Shown: positions 1 through 10,763 of the stretch, one piece after another
Layout of the letters: each line of letters starts with the position of its first letter
How positions within the stretch are numbered: position 1 is the stretch's first letter
Source of the DNA: Gliomastix tumulicola
Lineage: Eukaryota > Ascomycota > Sordariomycetes > Hypocreales > Bionectriaceae
Assembly (NCBI GenBank): GCA_001599755.1
Contig: BCHX01000007.1
Coordinates: forward strand, 1,860,001-1,924,000
Reading direction: 5' to 3'
DNA: 64,000 bases
Notes under the pieces: generated by a model
The model's input: only the letters and a program-made list of their open reading frames with translations
The model's database searches: none
What the model was told of the DNA's origin: nothing
Translations under genes and position numbers: made by a program

Positions 1-768
1 ACCGTGACGCAGCTGAAGAAGCACTTCCCCAACCTAATACAGGGGCTCCCCGATGCCGAGAAGTTGGACGCCGCCATCGAGTTCGCCCTCGGATACAAGC
101 CCGACATGAAGCACGACATTCCTGATAGAGGTAACAAGGGCAAGGGCAACAATGCCCAACAGCAACCCGCGAAGCCTGCGAAGAAGAAGAAGCTCGAGTA
201 CATGTCCGTCACCGTCCCGACGCAGACCATCAACTCCCTCTTGGAGAGGACCTTCCAGAACACGGGAGCCGAGACGTCCAAGTTCTATAAGCAGCTGAAG
301 CAGACACGCCGTGTTCAGCCCAATTTCCACGTCACCCTGATGCATCGCTTCGGAGCCAAGGACCACCCCGAGCTTTGGGAGCGATACGTCGCCCTCCAGA
401 AGGAGCTTGATGAGGCTGGTTATCCGGATGGCAAGCTGGGCGAGTGCGATGTCATTCCTGAGCGGGTAAGTAAATCTTTGTGTATACGATTAAGACTGAA
501 CTAACATTTCTTATAGGTTTGCTTTGATGACCGGATTATGGCCATTGTTGTCCGGCTTAGCGACAACGAGGACAAGTGGAAGTGCGTGAACCGGGTTGCA
601 CACATCACTGTTGGCACGAGAGATGACACGGTGAAGCCCAAGGAGAGCAACGACCTGCTGGCCAAGTGGCTGGAGTCGGGCGCCAACGCGGACAACAAGA
701 TTCAGGACGTCATCTTCAGCGAGAAGACGCCCATCAAGGGAGAGGTCCGACCAGTGCTACAGCGATGA
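1..768 (+). CDS. TRL1: Fungal tRNA ligase, C-terminal part (5' end outside the window)
   Basis: This is the 3' end of the gene for the fungal multifunctional tRNA ligase, which joins tRNA exon halves after intron removal and also HAC1-type mRNA exons. Visible exons are 1-465 and 517-768, separated by a 51-bp intron (GTAAGT donor, CTAAC branch, TTATAG acceptor) in phase 0. The encoded part is the cyclic phosphodiesterase domain. It carries the two HxT-type motifs of the 2H phosphoesterase fold: HVTLMH in the first exon and HITVGT in the second. A basic linker (KPAKKKKLE) precedes the domain. The reading frame is open to the first base and the first in-frame candidate near position 4 is GTG, so the true start lies upstream; the adenylyltransferase and kinase domains are not in the window. 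Identification rests on family recognition and is firm. It is convergent with the next gene. Confidence 0.9.
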
Positions 769-1183
769 GCATCTTAGGATGAGTCATGATAGGAGGGAAG
801 AACTCTTGCGTCTTGCTTTCCGCGCGTATTGCGTGGGACACGATTGGGATGAGTGGTTAGACGTCTAAAAAGGGGCTCGGTTATAAGTATGGGAGGCGTA
901 CTGGGAGCGTTCAACATACATAACCCATCTTTACGAAAATAGAAGGCTTCCATTTCAGAGGCAGTTTAAGCATATTACATTACAGCTCTCGCTCGTGACA
1001 GGTCTACAGTGTATCGTCTGGTGCTAATGATACAGAACAGGGGGTATACAGTAACATAAAGACAGTAACGGCAAAAGGAGCCCAGCAGTTATAACGCAGG
1101 TTGGAAGTCCAGACAGAACAACCGCCCCCTACTCATCGTCCAAGAAGCTGTTTGCTATTCTCCCAAAGATAGGGAGCTCGTAT
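769..1183. other. Intergenic, convergent 3' ends
   Basis: This 415-bp stretch lies between two convergent genes. It should hold the 3' untranslated regions of the tRNA ligase and of the DUF4870 protein. I see no coding or RNA signal. Confidence 0.6.
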
Positions 1184-1909
1184 CTACACACACAAGTATG
1201 GCGTCAGTAAACGGGAAGAGCTCCCACCGCCGGAAACGGGTGTCACTGACCGGTCTAGGATCTCGGCATCGTGGTATGCCTTGTATGTGAGCAGCGCGAT
1301 GAGCCCGAGGTCGATGATGAAGAGGAGCCAGCTCAGGAAGCTCGACCAGCAGAAGATAAGGTGGACAATCATAAGGGTTGTGAAGAGCAGCGCCGACTGC
1401 CACGCATGGAACCTAGTCACACCTCGTTAGCACGAAACCAACCAACCCCCTCTTGGGTGCCCTGTGCGAAAATGGGCATATCCTCACCTGACATAGTCGC
1501 TGTTCCTCTCCTTGATAAGCAGGATAATCGCCCCCACAGGCGGCAGCCCAACATACGCCAAACACGCCTCGTAGTCCAGCCGCAGCCCCAGACTCGTATC
1601 AAACTCGCCGACCTCAGTGATCGGGTACGCGCCCGGCATCGCACCGCCTCCTCCTCCTACGCTGCTGCTGCCGCCTCCGCCGTGCTGGTAGCTGCCCGCG
1701 TGGTCGTCGGCCTGGCCGTCGAAGCCGGTCCATCCGCGCTGCGGCTGCGGGTGCTGCAGGGGCGGCGGGCTGCGCGCGTTGTGGTGCGCCGCCGCCGCGG
1801 GGGAGAAGGAGCGGCGGGCGTCGTGGGAGGCGCGCGGGGAGGAGACGTAGTCCGGGGAGGCGATGCGGCCGTGCTCCGGCGGGGAGGACTGGTAGGGGGC
1901 GAAGTCCAT
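1184..1909 (-). CDS. DUF4870/UPF0132 family membrane protein
   Basis: Exons are 1909-1488 and 1412-1184; the 75-bp intron has a GTGAGG donor and a CTAG acceptor, and the join gives a 216-residue protein. The first ~100 residues are low-complexity (Pro, Ser, Gly, Ala, His) and probably disordered. The C-terminal ~100 residues match the UPF0132/DUF4870 (Tic20-like) family. The family stretch runs from LGLRLDYEACLAYV through ILLIKERNSDYVRFHAWQS, followed by hydrophobic segments (LLFTTLMIVHLIFCW, then LSWLLFIIDLGLIALL). The conserved FHAWQS is split by the intron, which supports the exon join. The function of fungal members is not established; a small multi-pass membrane protein is the safe description. 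The start is the first ATG of the open frame. Confidence 0.82.
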
Positions 1910-2506
1910 GATGGCGGGCTTGTGCGGTACGCTGACTGGATTGTGGTGGCGGGAGTATCGTCGGATGCGATGCGACAGAGAGCGAGGGATAAGGGTCGGC
2001 GGGTGTCTTTGTTAGGGAAAGCGCATGTCCAGGGGTCGTTGTGACAGGAGAATTCGAGGTGCTAGAAAAGTGTCGGTATTTCGCGTCGCTGGTATTCGAG
2101 CTGGGAAACGATGAGGAGTTGTGTGTTTTGCTGGGTGTCTGTAGTTGACGGAAGCTTGGGTGTTGGTGAAGCTCAAGTGCTGTCGATCCACCAATTGGCG
2201 CGCCGCTGGGGAGCCATTTGCAGCTTCTGATTGGCTGGCAGGCGCGTCAGCCAGGAAGCTGTCATGCAGTGGAGGCACTTTAAAAAGTTCAGGTCATAAG
2301 AACTGCAGACAAAAGAAAGTAATTCTGGTGATTTATTAGCTGCAGAGCCAGTAATGTGTTTTATGAAGCAAGAATCGATAACTCTGTCAGAGAATTGATA
2401 CATTTTTGTACATATATCTAGGTATACAGCTGGCAGCCCATAAACTGGCCCATCTTCATACATACACGTGCCATGCGAACTACTATCATCGGCGCTTTTG
2501 GCCTCT
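1910..2506. other. Intergenic, promoter of the DUF4870 gene and 3' UTR of uL10m
   Basis: About 600 bp between two minus-strand genes. The part next to 1909 should be the promoter and 5' leader of the DUF4870 gene, and the part next to 2507 the 3' UTR of uL10m. Short open frames here show no family resemblance. Confidence 0.5.
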
Positions 2507-3508
2507 TTACTCGCTCTTCTTCTCTCCGCTCGCCTCCTCCAGCTGCGACTTGCGGCTCTCCAGCGTAAGCCACAGGCTTTTGCTCCCGCCCTCGAGCGCG
2601 GATGTAAGACCCAGACCAGCGCTCTGGAGCACGTGCACCAGCTGCGCCCGCAGCCCGTCGAGGCCACCCCCGATGCCTCCCACCCAGTTCACTCCAGCCT
2701 GGTCGAATATCTTGCCCTCGATACGTCCACCAACAAGGAGCAGCTTCGCGAGCGCGTTCTGGCAGATGGGGTCGTGGTACCCGGGTGCCTTGCTCTTCTT
2801 CGGAGCAGGGAACTTGCCTGGGACAGGCGATAGGATGCTCAGCGCGGCGGCAAGATGTTGAGGGGACACGGCCGGGATGGTGAGCGTGGCCAGCGGTCCG
2901 ACCATGAGCGGCTCGATCTGGGCGTAGGTAGAATTGGCCGGGACCTCGATGTCGCGGGTCATCTGGTAGGCTGCCGACGAGAGATCGTGCACGACAGGGC
3001 CCCGTGATGTCCTAGCCGTCGATGCTGACGCCGCGGCGGCCTCTGGGTTGAAGAACTCGACGATCTTGAGCGCCACGTTCATCATGTTCGTCCTGATGAC
3101 CTCGATCTTGACGCGCGACGTAACGTCTAGAGGCTGGGCGTCACCAATCGCAGCCGGAGGCGGCACAGCCTCCAGGGCCCTCTTCAGCTCTCTCCTGATC
3201 GCTGCCCACTCGACGGCCGTGAGGTTGCTGTGCTGGAAGAAGAGGATCAGGGGCGTCGAGCGCAGGAGCGAGGTGTAGGTGCGGATCATCTGGCTCTTTC
3301 TCGTCTCGACCGGTCGGGCGCTGGGCGGTTTCGTCGCGGGTACATGGTCGACTGGCGGCTGGAACGCTGAGACGGCAGCAGCAGCAGCCGCGGCGTACTG
3401 AGGTTGGGAGGTTGTTGAGAAGCTGGCCGATAGGCATCTCCTAGTCACGCCCTCAGCTCTCAATTGGCGGAGGCAGGGCCTCGCGACCTGTACCACTCTG
3501 CGCGCCAT
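2507..3508 (-). CDS. MRPL11: Mitochondrial large ribosomal subunit protein uL10m
   Basis: Single-exon gene for a 333-residue protein of the L10 family in the mitochondrial ribosome, where L10 forms the base of the L7/L12 stalk. I chose the ATG at 3508 (MARRVVQVARPCLRQL), not the in-frame ATG 14 codons upstream, because it yields a typical Arg-rich presequence with no acidic residue for about 17 residues. The L10 core begins near residue 80 (TYTSLLRSTPLILFFQHSNL) and includes the conserved PLMVGPLATLTIP and a C-terminal VGGRIEGKIFDQAGV segment. An Ala-rich linker separates presequence and core. The symbol follows the yeast homologue. The gene is divergent from RPT5, with 462 bp between start codons. 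Confidence 0.85.
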   Translation of the reverse strand: MARRVVQVARPCLRQLRAEGVTRRCLSASFSTTSQPQYAAAAAAAVSAFQPPVDHVPATKPPSARPVETRKSQMIRTYTSLLRSTPLILFFQHSNLTAVEWAAIRRELKRALEAVPPPAAIGDAQPLDVTSRVKIEVIRTNMMNVALKIVEFFNPEAAAASASTARTSRGPVVHDLSSAAYQMTRDIEVPANSTYAQIEPLMVGPLATLTIPAVSPQHLAAALSILSPVPGKFPAPKKSKAPGYHDPICQNALAKLLLVGGRIEGKIFDQAGVNWVGGIGGGLDGLRAQLVHVLQSAGLGLTSALEGGSKSLWLTLESRKSQLEEASGEKKSE

Positions 3509-3970
3509 GGTATCTGACCGACTCGCAGCTGAGGATAAGAGCAATAACAAGCCGCAGAGGGCTTTCTGGCGTGGATAGATTTTGCTGGGATATCTTGGAG
3601 TCTGGGCCTAAAAAATCCGTCTGAGGCATCGCGACTCTGGCAGAGCGATTGGACAGGGGTCTGTAAGTGGGTCCGGATCAACCTGCGTGCCGTTACCATA
3701 TCCGGCTTAGCGCAGCCGTTCCATGCCACCGGAGCTCGTGCCTGCTGGACTGATTACGCGCGAAACTCACTGCCTTGCGGGCTGAACCACAATCCATCCG
3801 CAGCTACCAGGGAGCTTACCAATACCACCCAACTTCCCAACCTCGCACCTCTTCACCAAGTACGCCTGCGATATTTGACACCTCTTTCACCCAACGGCTA
3901 CAGCTTGGCTCTTTGACCTAATTTCTATTTTCCCGTCTTCCCCAGCGGACCCGCACATTCCCTGCCCAAC
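3509..3970. promoter_or_regulatory. Bidirectional promoter region, uL10m / RPT5
   Basis: The 462 bp between divergent start codons must hold both promoters. The RPT5-proximal part is pyrimidine-rich on the plus strand (CACCTCTTTCACCC, TTTCTATTTTCCCG), as is usual just upstream of fungal start sites. No TATA box is evident. The assignment rests on gene orientation only. Confidence 0.5.
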
Positions 3971-5563
3971 ATGTCGACGCTCGAGGACCTCGATGATTTC
4001 GAGCGCCAGGACAAGGACGACAAGAAGAAGGAGGGCGACGACAAGAAGGACGAGAGCAAGAAGCAGGATGGCGACGCCGAGATGAAGGACAAGGAGGACG
4101 AGGACGAGGAAGAGGAGGAGGACGTCCTCGACGAGGAGATCCTGAGCCTCAGCACAGCAGACATCAACACGAGGAAACGGCTGCTGGAGAACGACTCACG
4201 GATCATGAAGAGCGAACTGTCGCGGTTATCACATGAGAAGGCGGCCATGGGCGAGAAGATCAAGGAGAACGTTGATAAGATTGCTAACAACCGGTGAGTC
4301 CGCCCGCTCATGCCAGCTTGCACTTGTTGCTCAATTGCTAACTACCCTTGGTGCGAAGACAACTACCGTACTTGGTCGGCAACGTCGTCGAACTGCTAGA
4401 CCTCGATCCCACTGCCGAGTCGTCTGAGGAGGGTGCCAACATCGATCTGGATGCTACCCGCGTGGGCAAGTCAGCTGTCATCAAGACCTCGACCCGGCAG
4501 ACCATCTTCCTCCCTCTCATCGGCCTCGTTGACTCCGAGAAGCTCAAGCCCGCCGACCTCATTGGTGTCAACAAGGACTCCTATCTGATCCTGGATACTC
4601 TGCCCGCCGAGTACGACAGCCGAGTCAAGGCAATGGAGGTCGATGAGAAGCCTACCGAGCAGTATTCCGATGTCGGTGGCTTGGACAAGCAGATTGAGGA
4701 GCTGGTCGAGGCCATTGTCTGGCCCATGAAGGAGGCGGAGCGGTTCAAGAAGATCGGCATCAAGGCACCGAAGGGTAAGATCCCTTTGGCTGGCACAGAC
4801 TACGTTTTTGCACCGTTCTATCTACTAACACGATCTCAGGTGCTCTGATGTACGGTCCCCCCGGAACTGGAAAAACACTCCTCGCGAGAGCCTGCGCCGC
4901 CCAGACCGATGCTACCTTCCTCAAGCTCGCAGGACCCCAGCTCGTCCAGATGTTCATCGGAGACGGTGCCAAGCTCGTGCGAGACTGCTTTGCCCTAGCC
5001 AAGGAGAAGGCCCCGGCCATCATCTTCATCGACGAGCTGGACGCCGTGGGGACGAAGCGATTCGACAGCGAGAAGAGCGGTGATCGTGAGGTCCAGCGAA
5101 CCATGCTGGAGCTCCTCAACCAGCTCGACGGTTTCGCCTCGGACGACAGGATCAAGGTGCTCGCCGCGACGAACCGAGTGGACGTGCTGGACCCGGCCCT
5201 GCTCCGATCCGGACGTCTGGACAGGAAGATCGAGTTCCCCCTGCCCAACGAGGAGGCCCGTGCGCAGATTCTCAAGATTCACTCGCGCAAGATGAAGGTC
5301 GATGGCGGCGTCAACTGGGGCGAGCTGGCGCGCAGCACGGACGAGTTTGGCGGCGCCATGCTCAAGGCGGTGTGCGTCGAGGCTGGCATGATTGCGCTGC
5401 GTTCGGGGAAGAACAAGATTGGGCACGAGCACTACGTCGATGCCATTGCCGAGGTGCAGGCCAAGAAGAAGGATGTGAGTACTCCCCAGGGCCCTGTGCT
5501 TCGACACGCTGTACTACGAGACAGGATGCTAACGTGGTACAGACGGTCAACTTTTACGCTTAA
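3971..5563 (+). CDS. RPT5: 26S proteasome regulatory ATPase Rpt5 (subunit 6A)
   Basis: Four exons (3971-4293, 4359-4774, 4840-5474, 5543-5563) give 464 residues; all introns are GT-AG and 65-68 bp, and introns 1 and 3 contain GCTAAC. Rpt5 is one of six AAA ATPases in the proteasome base that unfold substrates and open the 20S gate. Visible are an acidic/Lys-rich N-terminus, a coiled-coil segment, the OB-domain region, Walker A GPPGTGKT (about 252-259), Walker B IIFIDE (about 307-312) and the arginine-finger region RSGRLDRKIEF. The last exon codes only for TVNFYA, a C-terminal HbYX tail of the kind that docks into 20S alpha pockets. All three splice junctions restore conserved sequence. Rpt4 and Rpt1 are close paralogues, but the FYA terminus and overall match favour Rpt5. 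Confidence 0.95.
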
Positions 5564-6753
5564 GCGCAGCTCAACGTGGAGGACTCGGGTTGAAGCGGTC
5601 CTTCTGGATGGATGCCGAGCAATATTGATTGACTGTAATACAATAAATCCAATAGACCATGTCCATGTTGCGCCACTGCCATTCCCACAATGTCTTCGCC
5701 CACTGAATGCTATCTTTGACCGATGCCCTTGATATTGTACAATCTGTCCTGTAGCTTTCTTCCTTGCAGCCAGGTAACCATAGGTAGTTAGCTGTTGATC
5801 ACTCCAACCAGTTACCACATGCTACCGGAGCTTTCACGGTGAGCCCGTCAGTGGCTTTAGATAGTCCGGAGCATTTGGTCCTGGAGCTGACGGGTTGAGC
5901 TGATGAAAGGCAAGAGCAACCTGGAAGCTTCCCCGCATCGCCGATTTGGGGAGATGGTGCCTTTGTTTGGGGAAGTTGCGTGCCAAAATGAGGTGCCAAT
6001 ACTGACTGTGGATGTACCGAGTCTTTGGTGCAGGTACCTTCATCCCACCGTGCTGCGCAGAGGTAGAAGAAAAGCTGCTTTGTTAGGAGCATTCACCCCG
6101 ATCTGAGGCCATTCATCACATCTAAATTTGACAATTCTTTCAGCAGAGAAGCTGCTAGTGACCATCGTGAAGAGATCTAGACGATCTCAGTGATCGCCAC
6201 CTCGCACCGTAAGTTGTACCCTGTGGGCCGCTGAAATGATGTATCGCTACGTCATCATGTCGACTTCCAACGCCGTTGTGAATATTTTAGTTTTCACTCC
6301 AGGGACCTCTTCCTTTGTATCGTTCCGCCCGGACGCCTGCATGTTACAGGCGGGCTACAGTGAGCTGCCAGCGGCCTGCACGCATGAAATAGCACCCAAT
6401 GCCCTATGGAGCACGCACCGTCTAACTGGATGTGACGGAAAACGTGGCCCAAGCAGACGCGAACAATCGCCCGTTCAGTCGTCGTGAGTGACAGGCAGCC
6501 AGCCACAGAAATCGAAACAGTGACGTGATGGATTCACTGGCATTTGTCTCCCTCCCGTGTGAGACCTGTAGCGCCTGCCTGACATTCCGCTTTCTTGCTT
6601 TCTTCTTCTCTCCTGCATGATCTCACTCTGCCTTACAATAATCTTTTCTTCCTCCTTCCACCGCCGTGAACCTTCCATCTCCAAGCATCACACCTTTGAC
6701 ATCGTCGCTACCTGAGACATACTGCCATCGTCACCTCTCACCTCTAGTCCACC
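5564..6753. other. Intergenic, RPT5 3' UTR and promoter of the Ish1-type gene
   Basis: About 1.2 kb with no convincing gene. The last ~150 bp (6600-6753) are CT-rich on the plus strand (TTTCTTGCTTTCTTCTTCTCTCC), fitting the promoter and 5' leader of the downstream gene. Short open frames on either strand show no family resemblance. Confidence 0.5.
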
Positions 6754-8546
6754 ATGAGGCATCTCTTTACTGCCTTCACCGCGGCGCTGGCCGTTGGTGG
6801 TGCAGCTGCCAGCAGCTGGTTCCCCGGCTCCAAAGCAGGTATGGTTATAATGCATCCCTCGTCACCATCGCCCTCATCGCCGTCATTCGAAGCTAACAGA
6901 ATGCCTGTCTCGCAGTCTACAACAAGTGGCATGAGACCGAGCTCGAGCGCTGGCTCTCGGACAACAACATCCCGTACCCGACGCCCGCGGACCGCAAGGA
7001 CCTCGAGACGCTGGTCGAGAAGAACTGGAACGACTATGTCGTCACCCCCTACAAGAGCTGGGACAGCGCCGATCTGAGCGCCTTCCTGCAGGCCCGAGGC
7101 TCCAAGGCCGCCAGCGAGGCTGAGTCCACCAAGGACAGCCTCGTCGAGCAGGTCAAGGCCAACTGGTACGAGACCGAGGATAATGCCCAGCAGGCCTGGA
7201 CCAGTATTCGCGACTGGATCCTCGACACCTGGACTGAGAGCCAGCTCAAGGCCTTTGCTGACAAGCACGGTATCCCTGGTAAGTCATGATGGGCTCACTT
7301 CATGCTGTTAACCCTTCCTCTAACATTTCTAGCAGTCCCCCAGCCTCGCCAGCGTGACACCATCCTCCAGAAGGCTCGTGCCGGCTACGAGGCCGCGGCT
7401 AAGAAGCTCGGCGAGACCGCACAGTATCCTGGCAACTGGCTGTACGAGACCTGGACCGAGTCCGAGCTGAAGTCTTGGCTGGACACCAACGGTTTCCCTG
7501 CCCCTCAGCCTTCGTCTCGCGACAAGCTCATCGCCTCGGTCCGCCGTAACTCTCGTCTCGCCTACCTCAAGGCCCAGGCCCAAGCTGCCAGTGCCACCGC
7601 CAGCGCTCAGGCTGCTTACGCTACGCTCACCGACATGATCATCGATGCCTGGGGCGAGTCGCAGCTCAAGGATTTCCTCGACAAGAACGGCGTTCCTGTT
7701 CCCCAGGGCACCAAGGTCAACGAGCTCCGTGCCCTCGTCCGCAAGCACCGTGCTGAGATCCTGGGTGATACTGTTGCTGGAAAGGCCTCCTCTGCCTTTG
7801 GCGCGGCTACCTCCAACGCTCAGAACGAGTACGCCAAGGCCACTGACAGTGCTTCCCTGGCTGCTCAGCACGCCTTTGAGGAGGTGGTCAACACCTGGTC
7901 CAGCAGTCGCCTCAAGGCCTACCTCGACGCCCGCGGTGTCCCCGTTCCTCAGGCTTCCACCACCGATGAGCTCCGGGCTCTTGTACGCAAGCACTCTCAC
8001 AAGGCCGTCAACAGCTGGAACGCCTGGACCTTTGAAGACTTCTCCCTCGAAAGCCTGAAGGACTACCTCAGCAAGAACGGCAACGCGGCTGCGAAGAAGG
8101 TCTCCCAGAAGTCCGATGCCACCCGCGAGGAGCTTGTTTCGGCCGCTCAGTCTGCCTACGCTTCGGCCTCCACCGCCGGCGGCTCGACGTACGCATCTGC
8201 CACGAGCTATCTGACATCTGCCACCGACGCCGCCAAGCAGAGCACCTTCGAGACGTGGACCGAGTCCGACCTCAAGGCCTTCCTCGACAGCTACGGCGTG
8301 CCCGTCCCCCAGGGCAGCAAGATCGAGGAGCTCCGCGCCCTCGCCCGCAAGCAGGCTACGTACTTCCGCTACGGCACATCCTCACCGGGAGGCACCGTTC
8401 TCGCTAAGATCGAAGAGGCCGCCAAGAACGGGTGGAACTGGGTGGCTGAGCAGCTGCATCTCGGCAGCGAGGTCGCTCAGAACAAGGCTGCTGAGGCAGA
8501 GGCCGAGGCCAAGAAGAAGGCCCAGCAGGCCAAGCAGGAGCTGTAA
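6754..8546 (+). CDS. Ish1/Msc1-like stress-response protein with eight repeats and a signal peptide
   Basis: Exons 6754-6838, 6916-7278 and 7336-8546 give 552 residues. The N-terminus is a signal peptide (MRHLFTAFTAALAVGGAAAS). The rest is a series of Ish1 repeats with consensus W-(T/S)-E-S-x-L-K-x-(F/W)-L-D-x-x-G-(V/I)-P-V-P-Q followed by a basic LRALVRKH helix. I count eight, beginning near KWHETELERWL, SWDSADLSAFL, TWTESQLKAFA, TWTESELKSWL, AWGESQLKDFL, TWSSSRLKAYL, the degenerate SLESLKDYL, and TWTESDLKAFL. Ala/Ser-rich coiled-coil spacers separate them. S. pombe Ish1 is a stress-induced nuclear-envelope protein and yeast Msc1 is a related secretory-pathway protein; location here is inferred to be ER or nuclear envelope. 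Intron 2 ends in TAGCAG, so two acceptors are possible; CAG was chosen because it gives GIPVPQ, matching the other repeats. Confidence 0.87.
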
Positions 8547-9204
8547 GTTGAATATGTACGAGACATGATGATGATGACGGGGGGGAGACTTTGGAGGGAG
8601 GCTCGAGGCTGGGAGGAAGCCCGGCCTCACGGCAGAAACGACAGAGCCCGTCGCTCGCACTCACGTTACCTACATGATTCGTTTTCTCTGCGTGTATTGG
8701 CGTAAGGAGTGCCCTAGGCAGTTTATTTCCAGATTAGTGTGATATCAAGCATCGGGGGTAATTCTCACTTTATCCGGTGCCTCCCTTTCCCTGTTGATCC
8801 TAAGATGCGGTTAAAATATAAGTCGGCTCGTAAGCGTGCCAGTCCCAGACCACGACCATCCCCATCTCATCTACCCCAGTCTTTGCTTTACCTGAAGGAA
8901 GCTAGGACAGGTACCATCCGAGATGATTTTTAGAGGACTTTGCGGGGTTCGGCATGACAATCTGCACATACTCTTCAGCTTCCTAGATGAGTTCCTGGCC
9001 GGCTAATATCGAGGCGGCAAACGGCACTTCGACCCGGAGATCCCCAATGGATTAAATACTACATATACCATGCGAGGTTCGGCCCTCAAAGCTGGGATGG
9101 GATCTCGCGGTCTGTCTATCCCGCGAATAGTGTGAGCTTGAGAGAGCTTGAGAGGATTATCAATTCAATAGCCTATCAGCGTGTGAATATCCGCCGCCGT
9201 GGTA
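8547..9204. other. Intergenic, 3' UTR and promoter of the SGNH hydrolase gene
   Basis: About 660 bp between tandem plus-strand genes. A short G-run follows the Ish1-type stop (8580-8586). I see no gene in it. Confidence 0.5.
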
Positions 9205-10573
9205 ATGCTGCCCAAGCTTTCGTTCGTGGTGAGCAGGGCCGCCGTGGCCTTGCTCTGCCTGGGATCCCAGGCCCATGGCCTCCTCAGGCCGAGACAGGAT
9301 CCCTCGGGCGACTGGATCACCATCTGGGGGTCCATGCCACAGCTCACCGAGGAGTCCAACCTGCCCCCTCCCCCTTTTGTAAGTCCACTCACTCACTCCC
9401 TCCCTCTCCAAACCCATCCCAGTTCCCGTCCTTAGTTAACAGGAACAGAACTCCCCCGGCCTCGTCTTCGAAGACGCCACCATCCGCCAGACCGTCAAGG
9501 TCTCCATCGCAGCAGACACCATCCGCCTGCAGCTCAGCAACGCCTTCGGCGGCTCCGACCTGCCCATCACCGCCGTCAGCGTCGCCCTACCCTCCGAGGA
9601 TAAGGCAGGCGTCAGCGGGATCAAGCCCGACACGGCGCAGACGGTGACCTTCTCCGGCGCCGAGTCCTTCATCGTGCCCAACGGCGCCGTCGTGCTGTCC
9701 GACCCGCTCGCGTTCAGCGTCGCGGCGGAGAGCATCCTGAGCGTGAGCGTGTACCTGCAGTCCGGGCAGACGACGAACGAGATCACGTCGCATCCGGGGA
9801 GCCGGACGACGAGCTGGTTCGTGGGCGGGAATGCGGTGGGCGAGGCCGAGTTGGCAGGGGCGGCGTCGGCGGATCATTGGTACTTTCTGAGTGCGATTGA
9901 GGGAGTGTCCGGGTCCGAGTACAAGGGCACGATTGCCATTGTGGGTGACTCTATCACGGATGGACGTGGCTCGACGACGAATGGGAACGACCGCTGGCCG
10001 GATAGGCTGCTTGCACGGCTGCAGAACGACACGGCCACGTCCTCCATCGCGATCTTGAACCAAGCCGCCGGAGGCAACCGTATCCTCGCCGACGGGCTGG
10101 GTCCGAACGCTCTCGGCCGCATCGACCGCGACGTCCTCTCGCACTCGGGCGTCCGCTGGGCCATCATCTACATCGGCGTCAACGACATCGGCACGGCCGC
10201 GAGCACGACGGCCGCACAGACAACCGTCGGCGACCGCATCATCCAGGCGTACATCCAGATCGCGGCGCGCATCCGACGGCACGGCATCGCCGTCATCGGG
10301 GCGACCATCACGCCCATGTCCGGGCCGGGCCAGAGCTACGGGACGCCCGAGAGGGAGGAGACGAGGCAGAGGGTGAACGAGTGGATCAGGAGCAGCGGCG
10401 AGTTCGATGCCGTTGTGGACTTTGACGAGGTCGTAAGGGATCCCGAGCAGCAAGACAGGTTGTTGCCCGCGTATGACACGGGCGACTATCTGCATCTGAA
10501 TCCTGCTGGGTACGAAGCCATGGGCGCGGCGGTCGATCTAGGACTATTTGCGGAAGCGAAGAAATGTAAATGA
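9205..10573 (+). CDS. Secreted SGNH/GDSL hydrolase
   Basis: Exons 9205-9378 and 9443-10573 (64-bp intron, GTAAGT to TTAACAG, phase 0) encode 434 residues. A signal peptide (MLPKLSFVVSRAAVALLCLG) starts the protein, so it is probably exported. A ~160-residue beta-rich N-terminal part is followed by the SGNH catalytic domain. The domain shows block I with the nucleophile in IVGDSITDG (Ser about 228), the block II glycine in AAGGNR (about 267-270), block III Asn in GVNDIG (about 305), and block V in DYLHLN (Asp about 406, His about 409). These are the oxyanion-hole residues and catalytic triad of the family. The fold covers lipases, carbohydrate esterases and other acylhydrolases; the substrate cannot be told from sequence alone. 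The gene is convergent with ERB1, 190 bp away. Confidence 0.87.
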
Positions 10574-10763
10574 GGACTGTGCGCGTTGATATAGTATTAT
10601 TCACATTTGCAGCTTTAGATCCTTTGTATTGTGTCGACATTGTATCGTGACGCGGTTGCTTCTCTCTGATTTCCTCTCACTTCTTTTTTTTTTCATATTC
10701 CCAAAACGCCAACGCTATGATCAAGGAGCAGGACACACCATGGCGTGACAAACTCGCAGCATC

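Noticed and set aside
1271..2044. 257-codon plus-strand frame over the DUF4870 gene
   Set aside because: Antisense to a conserved membrane protein, Arg/Val/Gly-rich, and with no family features.
3720..3731. GGTGGCATG on the minus strand upstream of RPT5, similar to the yeast proteasome element GGTGGCAAA
   Set aside because: Only 7 of 9 positions match, and a single copy of so short a motif is expected by chance.
9587..10495. 302-codon minus-strand frame over the SGNH hydrolase
   Set aside because: It mirrors the GC-rich hydrolase exon; composition is that of an antisense artefact.
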